Assembly: GCF_025989185.1 (NCBI RefSeq)
Contig: NZ_JAPDNT010000002.1
Coordinates: forward strand, 1 to 64,000
Direction: 5' to 3'
Length of the DNA: 64,000 bases
Source of the DNA: Limobrevibacterium gyesilva
GTDB lineage: Bacteria; Pseudomonadota; Alphaproteobacteria; Acetobacterales; Acetobacteraceae
Positions 49,436-58,272 of the stretch are shown here, piece by piece. Numbering within the stretch: the stretch's first letter is position 1; each line of letters opens with the position of its first letter. The position numbers were made by a program, and so were the translations under genes. The notes beneath the pieces were generated by a model. The model had not been told where the DNA came from. It ran no database searches and saw only the letters and a program-made list of their open reading frames with translations.

Positions 49436-50692
49436 ATGCATGTCGTCGTCATCGGGGCCGGGATCGTCGGCGCCGCCACCGCCGTGGAGCTGCTGCGCGA
49501 CGGCCATCGCGTCACCATCGTCGAGCCCGGCGATCCCGGCGGCGAGCAGGCGGCGAGCTACGGCAACGGCTGCTGGCTGAGCCCGAGTTCGGTGTTGCCA
49601 GTGTCGGCACCCGGGCTATGGAAGAAGCTGCCGCGCTGGCTGGCCGACCCACTGGGGCCGCTCGCGGTGCGCTGGTCGTACCTGCCGAAGGCGGCACCCT
49701 GGCTGCTGCGCTTCCTGGGCGCCGGCTCCAGCATGGCGAAGGTGCGCAAGCTGGCGACGGCCCTGCAGCCGCTGGTGCATCGCGCGCCGGACCTGCACAA
49801 GCAGCTCGCCGAGGAAGCCGGGGTGGGCGAGCTGATCCACAAGACCGGCCTGCTCTACATCTTCCCCACGCGCGCCGACTATGAGGCCCAGGCCGAGTCC
49901 TGGCAGGTACGCCGCGACAACGGCATACGCTGGATCGAGCTGAACCAGGACGAACTGCGCCAGCGCGAGCCGTCGCTGGACCGGCGCTACACCTTCGGCC
50001 TGTTCATCGAGGAAGGCGGCCACTGCACCGATCCCGGCGGCTACGTTGCCGCCCTGGTCCGGCACGCCCAGGCGCAGGGGGCCGATCTGATCCGGGCGAA
50101 GGCGCTGGGCTTCGACATCGCCGGCGGCCGTCTGCGCGCGGTGCGCAGCAGCGCCGGCGCCATCGCCTGCGACAAGGCGGTGATCGCGGCCGGTGCCTGG
50201 TCGCGGGACCTGGCGCGGCAGGTCGGCGATCGCGTGCAACTGGAAACCGAGCGCGGCTACCACGCGATGATCACCAATCCCGAGAGCTTTCCGCGCTACC
50301 CGATCATGCCCAGCGACGGGATGATGGCCAACACCATGACGGTGCATGGCCTGCGCGTGGCCGGACAGGTGGAGATCGCCGGACTGGACGCAGTGCCGAA
50401 CTGGAAGCGGGCGGAGATCCTGCGCGACTACGCCCTGCGCACCTATCCCGGCCTGCCGCGCAACCTGCCGCCGGAGCGGGTCAAGGTATGGATGGGCCAC
50501 CGGCCGTCCACGCCCGACAGCCTGCCCTGCATCGGCGCCGCGTCCGGCTGCGCAGACGTGGTGCATTGCTATGGGCACGGCCATATCGGGCTTGCCGCGG
50601 GCGCGTTGTCCGGGCGGCTCGCGGCCGACCTGGTGGGCTGCAGGACGCCGGTGATCGACCCTGCGCCGTACAACCCCGCGCGCTTCAACTAG
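49436..50692 (+). CDS. FAD-dependent D-amino acid dehydrogenase-like oxidoreductase
   Basis: The 418-residue protein is a DAO-family flavoenzyme like DadA. It starts with the FAD-binding VVVIGAGIVGAATAVELL and has the DadA-type QAASYGNGCWLSP segment, a second FAD contact in AAGAWSRDLA, and HCYGHGHIGLAAG near the end. It would deaminate a D-amino acid or related amine. AAGGAAAG lies before the ATG. It diverges from the NIPSNAP-MDR pair. Confidence 0.88.
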   Translation: MHVVVIGAGIVGAATAVELLRDGHRVTIVEPGDPGGEQAASYGNGCWLSPSSVLPVSAPGLWKKLPRWLADPLGPLAVRWSYLPKAAPWLLRFLGAGSSMAKVRKLATALQPLVHRAPDLHKQLAEEAGVGELIHKTGLLYIFPTRADYEAQAESWQVRRDNGIRWIELNQDELRQREPSLDRRYTFGLFIEEGGHCTDPGGYVAALVRHAQAQGADLIRAKALGFDIAGGRLRAVRSSAGAIACDKAVIAAGAWSRDLARQVGDRVQLETERGYHAMITNPESFPRYPIMPSDGMMANTMTVHGLRVAGQVEIAGLDAVPNWKRAEILRDYALRTYPGLPRNLPPERVKVWMGHRPSTPDSLPCIGAASGCADVVHCYGHGHIGLAAGALSGRLAADLVGCRTPVIDPAPYNPARFN

Positions 50693-50792
50693 AACGAGCG
50701 GCCAGCGACTTTCACTGATTCGTCCCAGGTCGCGAATTGACCGCGTCGTACCGCTCTGCGCAACGTCCGCGCACAGAACACAGGGGGCACCC

Positions 50793-52133
50793 ATGCGGCT
50801 ATTCACGGCAATCATGCTGGCCGGCGCCCTGGCGCTGGCGGGCCGGGCCCGGGCGCAGGTGCCGGAGCCGCTGGCGAAGATCGGCCATATCGTGGTGATC
50901 TTCGAAGAGAACCGCAGCTTCGACAACCTGTTCGGATTGTTCCCCGGCGCCAACGGCCTGCTCAACGCCGGCGCGGCGGCGCGGCAGACCGACAGGACCG
51001 GCAAGCCGTATGATGCCCTGCCGCCGGTCAGGAACACGAACCTGCGCCCGGTGGGCGTGGACACGCGCTTCCCCGAGCGCATCGCCAACGGCCCGTTCCT
51101 GATCTCGCCCTACGTGCCCGAGAACATGGCCACCGGCGACCTCGTGCATCGCTGGTACCAGGAACAGATGCAGATCAATGGCGGGCGCATGGACCGCTTC
51201 GCCGCGATCTCCGATGCCGGCGGCCTGACGATGGGGTATTTCGACGCGTCACGCACGGCGCATTGGAAACTCGCTGGCGAATACGCGCTCGGCGACGCGA
51301 TGTTCCATTCCGCGTTCGGCGGCTCGTTCCTGAACCACACTTTCCTCGTGTGCAGCTGTGCCTACCGCTGGCCCAACGCGCCGGAGAAGATCGTGGCGAA
51401 GGAGGATGCCTGGGGGAACATCCTGAAAGACGGGCAGGTGACGCCTGACGGCTACGCTGTGAACACGTCGCGCTCGGTCTATCTGCATGCGCCGTCCGAC
51501 ACCGATCCAGCGCTGCTGGTGCCGCCGCAGACCATGCCGCATATCGGCGACCGGCTGGACGCGAAAGGCGTGAGCTGGGCCTGGTATTCCGGGGGCTATG
51601 CCGATGCCGCCGCCGGCAAGCCGTCGAAGCTGTTCCAGTTCCACCATCAGCCTTTGGCGTATTTCCAGAATCTCGCGCCGGGTACGGAGGCGCAGAAGGT
51701 GCATCTGAAGGACGGCGCCGACCTGCTCGCGGATATCGAGGCCGGCAGGCTGCCGCAAGTGGTGTTCTACAAGCCGATCGGCGAGCTGAACCTGCACCCC
51801 GGCTACGCCAACATCACCGACGGCGACAACCATCTCGCCGACATCGTGGCGCGGCTGCAGAAAAGTCCGCAGTACCAGGACATGCTGATCATCGTCACCT
51901 ATGACGAGAACGGCGGCCAGTGGGACCATGTGGCGCCGCCGCGGCGCGACAAATGGGGACCGGGCACGCGCGTCCCGCTGATCGCCGTCGGGCCCACGGT
52001 GAAGCGCGGCTTCATCGACCACACCAGCTATGATTTCGGCTCGATCCTGAAGACGATCACCCTGCGCTTCGGCGCCGAGCCGGTAGCGCCGCCGGACCGC
52101 GACGCGGCGCCGATGACCAACCTGCTGCAGTAG
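50793..52133 (+). CDS. Secreted acid phosphatase / phosphoesterase family protein
   Basis: The 446-residue protein has a signal peptide (residues 1-22, ending RARA) and belongs to the phosphoesterase family that includes AcpA and phospholipase C. The core motif VIFEENRSFDNLFG is at residue 32; ITDGDNHLAD and VTYDENGGQWDHVAPP supply further metal and active-site residues. It acts in the periplasm or outside the cell on phosphate esters. It ends ten bases from the converging racemase-like gene. Confidence 0.88.
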   Translation: MRLFTAIMLAGALALAGRARAQVPEPLAKIGHIVVIFEENRSFDNLFGLFPGANGLLNAGAAARQTDRTGKPYDALPPVRNTNLRPVGVDTRFPERIANGPFLISPYVPENMATGDLVHRWYQEQMQINGGRMDRFAAISDAGGLTMGYFDASRTAHWKLAGEYALGDAMFHSAFGGSFLNHTFLVCSCAYRWPNAPEKIVAKEDAWGNILKDGQVTPDGYAVNTSRSVYLHAPSDTDPALLVPPQTMPHIGDRLDAKGVSWAWYSGGYADAAAGKPSKLFQFHHQPLAYFQNLAPGTEAQKVHLKDGADLLADIEAGRLPQVVFYKPIGELNLHPGYANITDGDNHLADIVARLQKSPQYQDMLIIVTYDENGGQWDHVAPPRRDKWGPGTRVPLIAVGPTVKRGFIDHTSYDFGSILKTITLRFGAEPVAPPDRDAAPMTNLLQ

Positions 52134-52143
52134 GCAAGGCGCC

Positions 52144-52938
52144 TTACCCGGCGGCGCCAAGGCAGGTTGTGCGGTCGGCCGGCGGGCCGAAATCCCGCGG
52201 CCGCAACCCGGCGTGCAGCCAGGTGACCAGCGCGTAGATGTCGTAGACCGGCAGGCCCAGCACCTCGCGCAGCGCATGCGCGTAGGGCGGCATGTTCGTG
52301 CACTCCAACAGGATCGCGCCGATATCGGGGTGCGTCGCCACCAGCTCGCGCCCGGCATCCAGGATGTCCCGTGCGGCCAGGCCCACGTCCATGTCCTGCT
52401 TCTCGGCCTTGATCAGCACGCGGAAGAATTCGCGCCCGCCTTCGGTGCCGACGACCGGCGTGTCCAGCGGCACGCCGGCCGCTTCCAGATGGCGGGGCGT
52501 GAGCGTGGACTTGCTGACGGTGACGATGCCGACCCGCTTGCCCGGCGGCAGGGTCGCCTGCACCCAGGGGAACTGCAGCAGCGCGCTGGTGGCCACGGGC
52601 ACGCCGACATGCGCCGCGATCTCGCGCTGGAAGATGGACAGGAAGCCGCAATTCGTCGTGATCGCCTCGGCCCCTTGCGCCACCAGCTCGGCGGCCGCTT
52701 CCAGGAAGGCGTCGAGCAGGCCGGCCGCACCTTGCAGCACCACGCGCTCCGGGCTCGCCCCCTTCACCACGCGATACAGCACCGGGAACGGCCAGGTGAG
52801 CGCGTTGCCCATGTCGCCGGGAATGCGCGGGAACGTCGCGTCCAGCATCAGGATGCCAAGCGGCGCGCCGTATAACGCCTTGCCGCCGCGCGCGATTGCC
52901 GGAGGACTGACGGTCGGGCGGGCGATGTGCTGGCGCAT
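52144..52938 (-). CDS. Asp/Glu racemase superfamily protein
   Basis: The 264-residue protein shows the two-Cys layout of the superfamily that includes aspartate and hydantoin racemases and maleate isomerase: first Cys in ITTNCGFLS and second in LLECTNMPPYA. Thus both catalytic Cys residues are present. GAGGA precedes the ATG at 52938; upstream in-frame sequence is not related. It diverges from the RraA-like gene with 82 bases between. The substrate cannot be told from sequence. Confidence 0.85.
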   Translation of the reverse strand: MRQHIARPTVSPPAIARGGKALYGAPLGILMLDATFPRIPGDMGNALTWPFPVLYRVVKGASPERVVLQGAAGLLDAFLEAAAELVAQGAEAITTNCGFLSIFQREIAAHVGVPVATSALLQFPWVQATLPPGKRVGIVTVSKSTLTPRHLEAAGVPLDTPVVGTEGGREFFRVLIKAEKQDMDVGLAARDILDAGRELVATHPDIGAILLECTNMPPYAHALREVLGLPVYDIYALVTWLHAGLRPRDFGPPADRTTCLGAAG

Positions 52939-53020
52939 GGCAGTTTCCTCGTCGTGATGCGATTGCCGAAACCGCTCGGCCGGGCGATGCTGGCACAGCG
53001 AATTTCCGGGGGAAACCATC

Positions 53021-53716
53021 ATGGCCAAGCGGCCCTTCACCAAAGCCGACCTCAAGGTTCTCGAGCAGTGGGACACGCCCACGATCTGCAACGGCCTGGA
53101 GGTCGTCGTCCCCGAGCGCCGGGCGATCGGCTTCACCGTGCAGCAGATGTTCGCCGTCGACCGCAAGTTTCCGCCGATCGTGGGCGTCGCCCGCACCGGC
53201 CTGATCCGCGCCAAGGAGCCGCCGCGCGGCCCGATCCCGCCGCGCGAGGACTGGTACGACTACGTCGCCGCCGACGACCTGCCGACCATCGCGGTGATCC
53301 AGGACATCGACGACCGGCCCGGCTACGGCGCGTTCTGGGGCGAGGTGCAGACTACCGTGCACAAGGCGCTGGGCGCCATCGGCTGCGTCACCAACGGGTC
53401 GTTCCGCGACCTCGACATGCTCGCGCCGGGCTTCCAGATCATCGGCGGCTGCATCGGCCCCAGCCACGCGCATGTCCACATGGTCGACATGAAGTGCCAG
53501 GTGAACATCCTCGGCATGCTGTGCGGCCATGATGACGTGGTGCATGCCGATTTCCACGGCGCCGTCATCATCCCCGCCGATTGCGTGAAGAAGCTGCCGG
53601 CGGCGATCGACCTGGTCAGCCGGCGCGAGAAGGTGATTCTCGACATGGCCAAGGCCGGGGGCTTCACCAGCGCGAAGATGCGCGAGGCCTTGAAGAAGTC
53701 CGGCGAGATCCACTGA
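53021..53716 (+). CDS. RraA-like family protein (possible class II pyruvate aldolase)
   Basis: The 231-residue protein has the RraA fold signatures: DTPTICNGLE at the start, GEVQTTVHKALGAIGCVTNG and SFRDLDML, the last matching the Arg-Asp pair that binds substrate and metal in HMG/CHA aldolases. It could cleave a 4-hydroxy-4-methyl-2-oxoglutarate-type substrate, or be a non-catalytic RraA relative. GGGGGA lies before the ATG. The divergent racemase-like gene suggests a shared pathway. Confidence 0.85.
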   Translation: MAKRPFTKADLKVLEQWDTPTICNGLEVVVPERRAIGFTVQQMFAVDRKFPPIVGVARTGLIRAKEPPRGPIPPREDWYDYVAADDLPTIAVIQDIDDRPGYGAFWGEVQTTVHKALGAIGCVTNGSFRDLDMLAPGFQIIGGCIGPSHAHVHMVDMKCQVNILGMLCGHDDVVHADFHGAVIIPADCVKKLPAAIDLVSRREKVILDMAKAGGFTSAKMREALKKSGEIH

Positions 53717-53725
53717 ACCCACCCC

Positions 53726-53836
53726 AGCTGTCCTGAACATGTCACCGCCGCGCGGCCGGGCATTGCCCGGGCCGGCGGCGTGTGGCTTTGTGCGTGGCTG
53801 CGCCCGCTGCGGGCGCCCGTATCCTGTTCAGGCACT
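53726..53836. repeat. Probable decayed copy 4 of the inverted-repeat element, with a strong internal hairpin
   Basis: The left end, AGCTGTCCTGAAC, and right end, GTTCAGGCACT, differ by one inserted and one missing base from the TAGTGTCCTGAAC end of copy 3. The interior differs from copies 1-3 and folds into a long hairpin at 53743-53782, with the core CCGGGC-ATT-GCCCGG. It follows the RraA-like gene and may end its transcript. The family assignment is tentative. Confidence 0.4.
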
Positions 53837-53851
53837 GTTCCAATGTTGTTC
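53837..53851 (+). promoter_or_regulatory. Perfect LexA-type box over the MATE gene start codon
   Basis: GTTC-CAATGTT-GTTC matches the GTTC-N7-GTTC operator seen upstream of lexA, and the spacer contains the ATG of the MATE gene. My rough estimate is that about one such match per 64 kb would occur by chance at this base composition, so the position is the main argument. Confidence 0.5.
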
Positions 53852-55228
53852 CCCCACCCGACCCGCGATGGCGTCGCCGCCGAGGTCCGGGCAACCCTGC
53901 GTCTCGCCGCCCCGCTGATCGCGAGCCAGCTCGCAGCGGTCGGCCAGAACGTGGTCGACATCATGCTGGCCGGGCATCTCGGCGCGCATGTGCTGGGGGC
54001 CGTCGCCGTCGGCACCAATGTCTGGAGCCTGGCGCTGATGACCACGGTGGGCATGATGATGGCGCTGTCGCCCAGCGTCGCCCAGCTCGACGGCGCGCGG
54101 CGGCGCGACGAGATCGGGCCGCTGTTTCGCCAGGCGCTGTGGCTGGCGCTCGGCGCCGGCCTGCTGTTCATGGCCGCCGTCTATCTCGCCGGCCCGAAGC
54201 TGGTGGCCGCCATGGGCATCGCCCCGGCGCTGATCCCCGACGTCACCGCCTTCCTGCACGCCGTGAGCTTCGCCGCACCCGCAGTGAGCCTCTACATGGC
54301 TCTGCGCGGACTCTCCGAGGGATTGTCGCTGCCGCGGCCGTCGATGCTGTTCAGCCTGCTCGGGCTGATCCTGCTGGCGCCGATCGGCTACGTGCTGATG
54401 TACCAGGTAGGATTGGGCGCCTTCGGCAGCGGCATCGCCATGTCCGTGGTGTGCTGGCTGCAGTTGCTGGGCTTTGCCGCCTATGTGCGGCGGCATCCAC
54501 GCTATCGCCGCCTGGGCTGGGAGCGTGGGCGGCGCGGTCCCGACCCGGCGGCGATTGCCGGGCTACTGCGCCTCGGCGGACCGATGGCGGTCAGCGTGCT
54601 GATGGAAGTCGGCCTGTTCAGCGGCGCCGCGCTGTTCGTGGCCCGATTCGGCGAGACGGCGGTGGCGAGCCACCAGGTGGCGCTCAGTGTCGCCTCCGTC
54701 ACGTTCATGGTGCCGCTGGGCATCGCGCTGGCCACCACGGTGCGCGTCGGCAACGCGGCGGGACGGGGCGATCGTGCGGGGGTGCGCCGCGCCGGATTCA
54801 TCGGCATTGGCCTCGCCGTGGCCTGCCAGGCGGTCGCGGCACTGGTGATGCTGGTGCTGCCGCTGACCATCGCCGGGCTGTACACGGGCGACCCCGCGGT
54901 GCTGCAGACGGCGGCCGGGCTGCTGTTCCTGGCGGCGCTGTTCCAGTTGTCGGACGGGATTCAGGTGGCCTCCGCCGGCGCGCTGCGCGGGCTCAAGGAC
55001 GCGCGGCTGCCCATGCTGATCACGATATTCTCCTATTGGGCGGTGGGCATGCCGACGGGGTGGTTCCTGGCCTTCGCCCAGGACTGGCGCACGCCGGGCA
55101 TGTGGGTGGGCCTGATCGCCGGCTTGACCTGCGCCGCGGGGCTGCTGCTCGCGCGCTTCCACATGCTCTCGCGGGGGCCGTCCCCGATCGGCGCCGCCGC
55201 TGTCGCCAGCGCGCGCCGGCCGGCATGA
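53843..55228 (+). CDS. MATE family efflux transporter
   Basis: The 461-residue protein has about twelve membrane helices and MATE patterns: RLAAPLIASQLAAVGQNVVD in helix 1, MLAGHLGAHVLGAVAVG, and the second-half counterpart starting LRLGGPMAVSVLMEVG. Such proteins export drugs or metabolites using sodium or proton gradients. The first helix resembles NorM more than DinF. The ATG at 53843 is the natural start, though the ribosome site is weak. A perfect LexA-type box overlaps this start, hinting at induction by DNA damage, as for the MATE gene dinF in E. coli. Confidence 0.9.
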   Translation: MLFPHPTRDGVAAEVRATLRLAAPLIASQLAAVGQNVVDIMLAGHLGAHVLGAVAVGTNVWSLALMTTVGMMMALSPSVAQLDGARRRDEIGPLFRQALWLALGAGLLFMAAVYLAGPKLVAAMGIAPALIPDVTAFLHAVSFAAPAVSLYMALRGLSEGLSLPRPSMLFSLLGLILLAPIGYVLMYQVGLGAFGSGIAMSVVCWLQLLGFAAYVRRHPRYRRLGWERGRRGPDPAAIAGLLRLGGPMAVSVLMEVGLFSGAALFVARFGETAVASHQVALSVASVTFMVPLGIALATTVRVGNAAGRGDRAGVRRAGFIGIGLAVACQAVAALVMLVLPLTIAGLYTGDPAVLQTAAGLLFLAALFQLSDGIQVASAGALRGLKDARLPMLITIFSYWAVGMPTGWFLAFAQDWRTPGMWVGLIAGLTCAAGLLLARFHMLSRGPSPIGAAAVASARRPA

Positions 55229-55259
55229 CGCGGCGCCGGCGCCCGCCTGCGTTCCCTGG

Positions 55260-56576
55260 CTACGCCGCGATGCGGTCGATGCGGTCACGCAGCCGGTAAT
55301 AGCCGCCGACCATCGGCAGGAACCACGGGTCGCCGTTGTAGCCGGGCAGGGTGGGGAAGGGCAGGCCGTCCAGTGCGAACGGCGCATTGGCGGCGCCGGC
55401 AATCTTCAGCGCCACGTTGTGGCCGAGCCAGCTCGCCATCGCCACCCCCGAGCCCTGGCAGCCCGCGGCGTAGTGCATGCCGTCCTGCACGCCGATATGC
55501 GGCAGGAAATCGAAGGTGAAGGCGACGTTGCCGGTCCAGGCATGGGTGATGCGGACGTCGCGCAGCTCTGGGAACACCTCGACCATGGCGGCGAACAGCA
55601 CCGGCGCGGCTTCCTCCGCGCCGGCCTTGCTGAAGCTGGCGCGCCCACCCCACAGCACGCGTTCGCCGTCGGGGCTGGGGCGGAAATAGTTCAGCACCCG
55701 CTTGGTGTCGCTCATCATGCGCAGGGTCGGGAACAGCGCCCGCACGCGCTCCTTGCCCAGCGGCTCGGTGGCGATGATGTAGCTGGCCACCGGCACCATC
55801 CGGCGCGCCAGCCACGGCATGGCGCTGGTCCCGCCCGGCCCGCGCGAATAGCCGTTGGTGGCGACCAGCACCGCATCGGCCTGCATCTCGCCGCGCTCCG
55901 TGCGGATGCGCCAGCCGGACGCCAGGCGGTCGATGCCCTGCACCCGTGTGCCGTCCACCAGCGTGGCGCCGGCTCGCCCGGCCGCCTGGGCAAGTCCGCG
56001 GGCGTATTTGCCGGGATGCAGCGACCCCGTCGCCTCGGCGACCATGCCGCCGTGGTAGTGGTCCGATCCCAGCTCCTGCCGCTGGGCGCTGCGCGGCACC
56101 ATGCGGGTCGGCAACCCCGTCACCTCGGCGATGAAATCGGCGCGTGCGGCCAGCGCCCGGTAATGCCTTGGGGTCCAGGCAGGCACGAACCGCCCGCAGC
56201 GCACGAAGTCGCAGGCGATGCCCTCGCGGGCGATCAGCTCCTCGATGAACGGGAACGACGCGGCCGCCGCGCCGGCGATCGCGCGCGCCTGCGCCGGCCC
56301 GTGCGTCTTCTCCAGCGCGCCCGATGCCACTTTCAGGCCGCCGGACACCATGCCGCCATTGCGCGAGCTGGCGCCCCAGCCGATGCGCTCGGCGTCGATC
56401 ACCACGGCCTGGTGGCCCAGCCGCTGCAACGTCAGCGCCGCCGACAGCCCGGCATAGCCGCCGCCGACCACCGCCACCTGGGCGCGGCCGGGCAGGGCGG
56501 TGTCCCGCTGCTCCGGCTCGGCGGCGTCCCACCAGTACGGTGCTGCGCGGAAATCGACGGCGAAGGGATCAGCCAT
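55260..56576 (-). CDS. FAD-dependent amine/amino-acid oxidoreductase (PuuB/DAO type)
   Basis: The 438-residue flavoprotein begins with the family's PYWWDAAEPEQRD segment, then the FAD site VAVVGGGYAGLSAALTL and GWGASSRNGGMVSGG; near the end are GGRASFSK and AAGCQGSGVAMASWLG. This layout is that of gamma-glutamylputrescine or glycine/D-amino-acid oxidases. The ATG at 56576 is chosen; the same frame stays open upstream through the porin gene in the wrong frame. The likely reaction is oxidation of an amine or N-substituted amino acid to an aldehyde. Confidence 0.9.
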   Translation of the reverse strand: MADPFAVDFRAAPYWWDAAEPEQRDTALPGRAQVAVVGGGYAGLSAALTLQRLGHQAVVIDAERIGWGASSRNGGMVSGGLKVASGALEKTHGPAQARAIAGAAAASFPFIEELIAREGIACDFVRCGRFVPAWTPRHYRALAARADFIAEVTGLPTRMVPRSAQRQELGSDHYHGGMVAEATGSLHPGKYARGLAQAAGRAGATLVDGTRVQGIDRLASGWRIRTERGEMQADAVLVATNGYSRGPGGTSAMPWLARRMVPVASYIIATEPLGKERVRALFPTLRMMSDTKRVLNYFRPSPDGERVLWGGRASFSKAGAEEAAPVLFAAMVEVFPELRDVRITHAWTGNVAFTFDFLPHIGVQDGMHYAAGCQGSGVAMASWLGHNVALKIAGAANAPFALDGLPFPTLPGYNGDPWFLPMVGGYYRLRDRIDRIAA

Positions 56577-56692
56577 GTCTGGCGCACCGGGGCAAAGGAT
56601 GAAGCGAGACGGACGTCGCCGCCAGCATCCACCCGCCGCCGCAACGCGGCAAGCCGTCTTCCGCCGCTTCCGGCCCGACCGGCCGATCCCCT

Positions 56693-57955
56693 CTACCAGT
56701 TGAGGGCGGTGCCGAGGGCGAACGCCTGCCCGTGGGTGCGGTTGAAGGCCGCACCCGGCGCGCCGGTGACGAAGTTGAAGTTGTTCTGCCGGCGGTCGCC
56801 GTACACATACGACGCGTACAGGTTCACGCCGGGGGCCAGCGTGTAAATCGCGCCGGCGGCGATGCCGTTCTCCACCCGTCCGTCGGTCACCGACGCGGAG
56901 CCGGCGCTGATATAGTTGTAGTAGTTGGCGCCGACGGTGTAGGGCCCGATCTGGTAGGTGACGCCGGCCAGCCAGACATTGCCGTCCTTCTTGGCCGCGG
57001 GCACCGCGGCGTAAGCGCCGTTGAAGCGACCGGTCTGGTAGGTGCCGCCAATGGTCAGGCCGGCATAGGTGACGGTCATGCCGATATCGCCGACATTCAG
57101 CCCGTCCATCTTCGGGTTGGCGAGCCCTGCGCCGTTCTGCACGACGCCGCTGGTCACGTATGTCCCGGCGATCGCGACGCCGACCCCGGAGAAGGTGGCG
57201 CGGTACCGCAGCGCCGCCTCGAAATAGTTGGTCAGGCGCGACAGGTCGGAAGCGAGCGCCGACGAGGTCTGCCGGTCGCAGCCGCCGGCGCCGGTGGCGC
57301 AGCCGCCGCCGTTGTTCTGCAAGGCCCCGTTGTTCGGGGCGTAGCTGAAGCCGAAATCGAAGCCGTAGAACGACGGGGACAGGTAGGTGATCCGGTCCGC
57401 GCCATACAATGCGCTCTGGTCGGCGAACGGATACGTAACCGAGGCCGCGCTGGGGAAATAGCCCGGCAGGTCGCCGTTCCAGCCGCCGCCGCGGTCGAAG
57501 CCCTCCATCCCGCCGGTGAAGAAAAGGCCGGCCGCACCGTCGCCCTGGCCGAACCGCACGGTGCCCCAGGTGTCGGAACCGATATAGCCATAGGCGCGCC
57601 GCACATACAGCGTGTTGGCCGCGGTGTTGCTGCCGACGCTGGCATTGGTCGGGGAGGCGAAGTTCTGCCGCAGCTCCAGCGATGCGCCGTATTTCAACCC
57701 GTTCTGCAGCACGCCATCGAAGCCGGGATACAAGCGGATGAAGCCCTGGAACGACTGCGGCGCCAGCTTGCCACCCGCGACATTGTCGACCGAGGTGCCA
57801 GCGACGCCCGCATACCACACGAAGAGGCCGTTCAGGCGAACCGTAACCGAGCCGGGTGATGTTGCAGCGCTGGGCGTTGTCGCCAGATAGGCGGCATCGG
57901 CTGCGCCACTGGAGGCCGCCAGCGCCACCAGCGCTGCCACGAAAATCCTACGCAT
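56693..57955 (-). CDS. Gram-negative general porin
   Basis: The 420-residue protein has a signal peptide (MRRIFVAALVALAASSGAADA) and ends in aromatic Trp, as outer-membrane beta-barrels do. Typical porin segments are YVRRAYGYIGSDTWGTVRFGQGD and alternating polar-aromatic strands such as GANYYNYISAG and LYASYVYGDRRQ. Two Cys close together (GGGCATGAGGCDR) may bridge a surface loop. It would admit small solutes for the catabolic genes around it. It is read away from the amidohydrolase gene at 58273. Confidence 0.9.
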   Translation of the reverse strand: MRRIFVAALVALAASSGAADAAYLATTPSAATSPGSVTVRLNGLFVWYAGVAGTSVDNVAGGKLAPQSFQGFIRLYPGFDGVLQNGLKYGASLELRQNFASPTNASVGSNTAANTLYVRRAYGYIGSDTWGTVRFGQGDGAAGLFFTGGMEGFDRGGGWNGDLPGYFPSAASVTYPFADQSALYGADRITYLSPSFYGFDFGFSYAPNNGALQNNGGGCATGAGGCDRQTSSALASDLSRLTNYFEAALRYRATFSGVGVAIAGTYVTSGVVQNGAGLANPKMDGLNVGDIGMTVTYAGLTIGGTYQTGRFNGAYAAVPAAKKDGNVWLAGVTYQIGPYTVGANYYNYISAGSASVTDGRVENGIAAGAIYTLAPGVNLYASYVYGDRRQNNFNFVTGAPGAAFNRTHGQAFALGTALNW

Positions 57956-58272
57956 CGGGGCTGCTCCTCAGTCGTGTCGCCGAGTCTGTGGCCCGGTATG
58001 CCGCGATATCCCCAAACGCGCTGTTTCGTCACGTAATATTTCAATGAGCAGCGCTGCGCAACGGCCGCTGCCCCAGGGGCGGCCACGACGCCCGCGGGAG
58101 CGGACACGACGCTCCAGCACGGCGCTTCGGCCGGGGCGATCCCGATCCAGCCGCCACATGGTGGGTTGACGCATGCCGCGTCGCCACGGACACTTTCATG
58201 TGACCGTCACAATGGAACCCGCTCCATGACCGCCACCGCGCCGCCATCCCAGCTCCAGGGGTTTCAGACGCA
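57956..58272. other. 317-base divergent promoter region, porin / amidohydrolase
   Basis: No gene is seen here. The region must hold promoters for the leftward porin and the rightward amidohydrolase. TTGACG at 58166-58171 is a fair -35 for the rightward gene, but the -10 is weak (GACACT at 17 bases). A 13-base palindrome follows at 58199-58211. Confidence 0.5.
58199..58211. promoter_or_regulatory. Palindromic operator candidate before the amidohydrolase gene
   Basis: TGTGAC-C-GTCACA is a perfect inverted repeat 61 bases before the GTG start and just downstream of the weak TTGACG promoter candidate, where a repressor could block transcription. Its TGTGA/TCACA halves resemble CRP-type half sites, but the spacing is three bases rather than six. 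Confidence 0.4.

Noticed and set aside
55260-57818. An 852-codon open frame that looks like a fusion of a flavoenzyme with another domain
   Set aside because: The first 414 codons are an out-of-frame reading of the porin gene; the flavoenzyme begins naturally at 56576.
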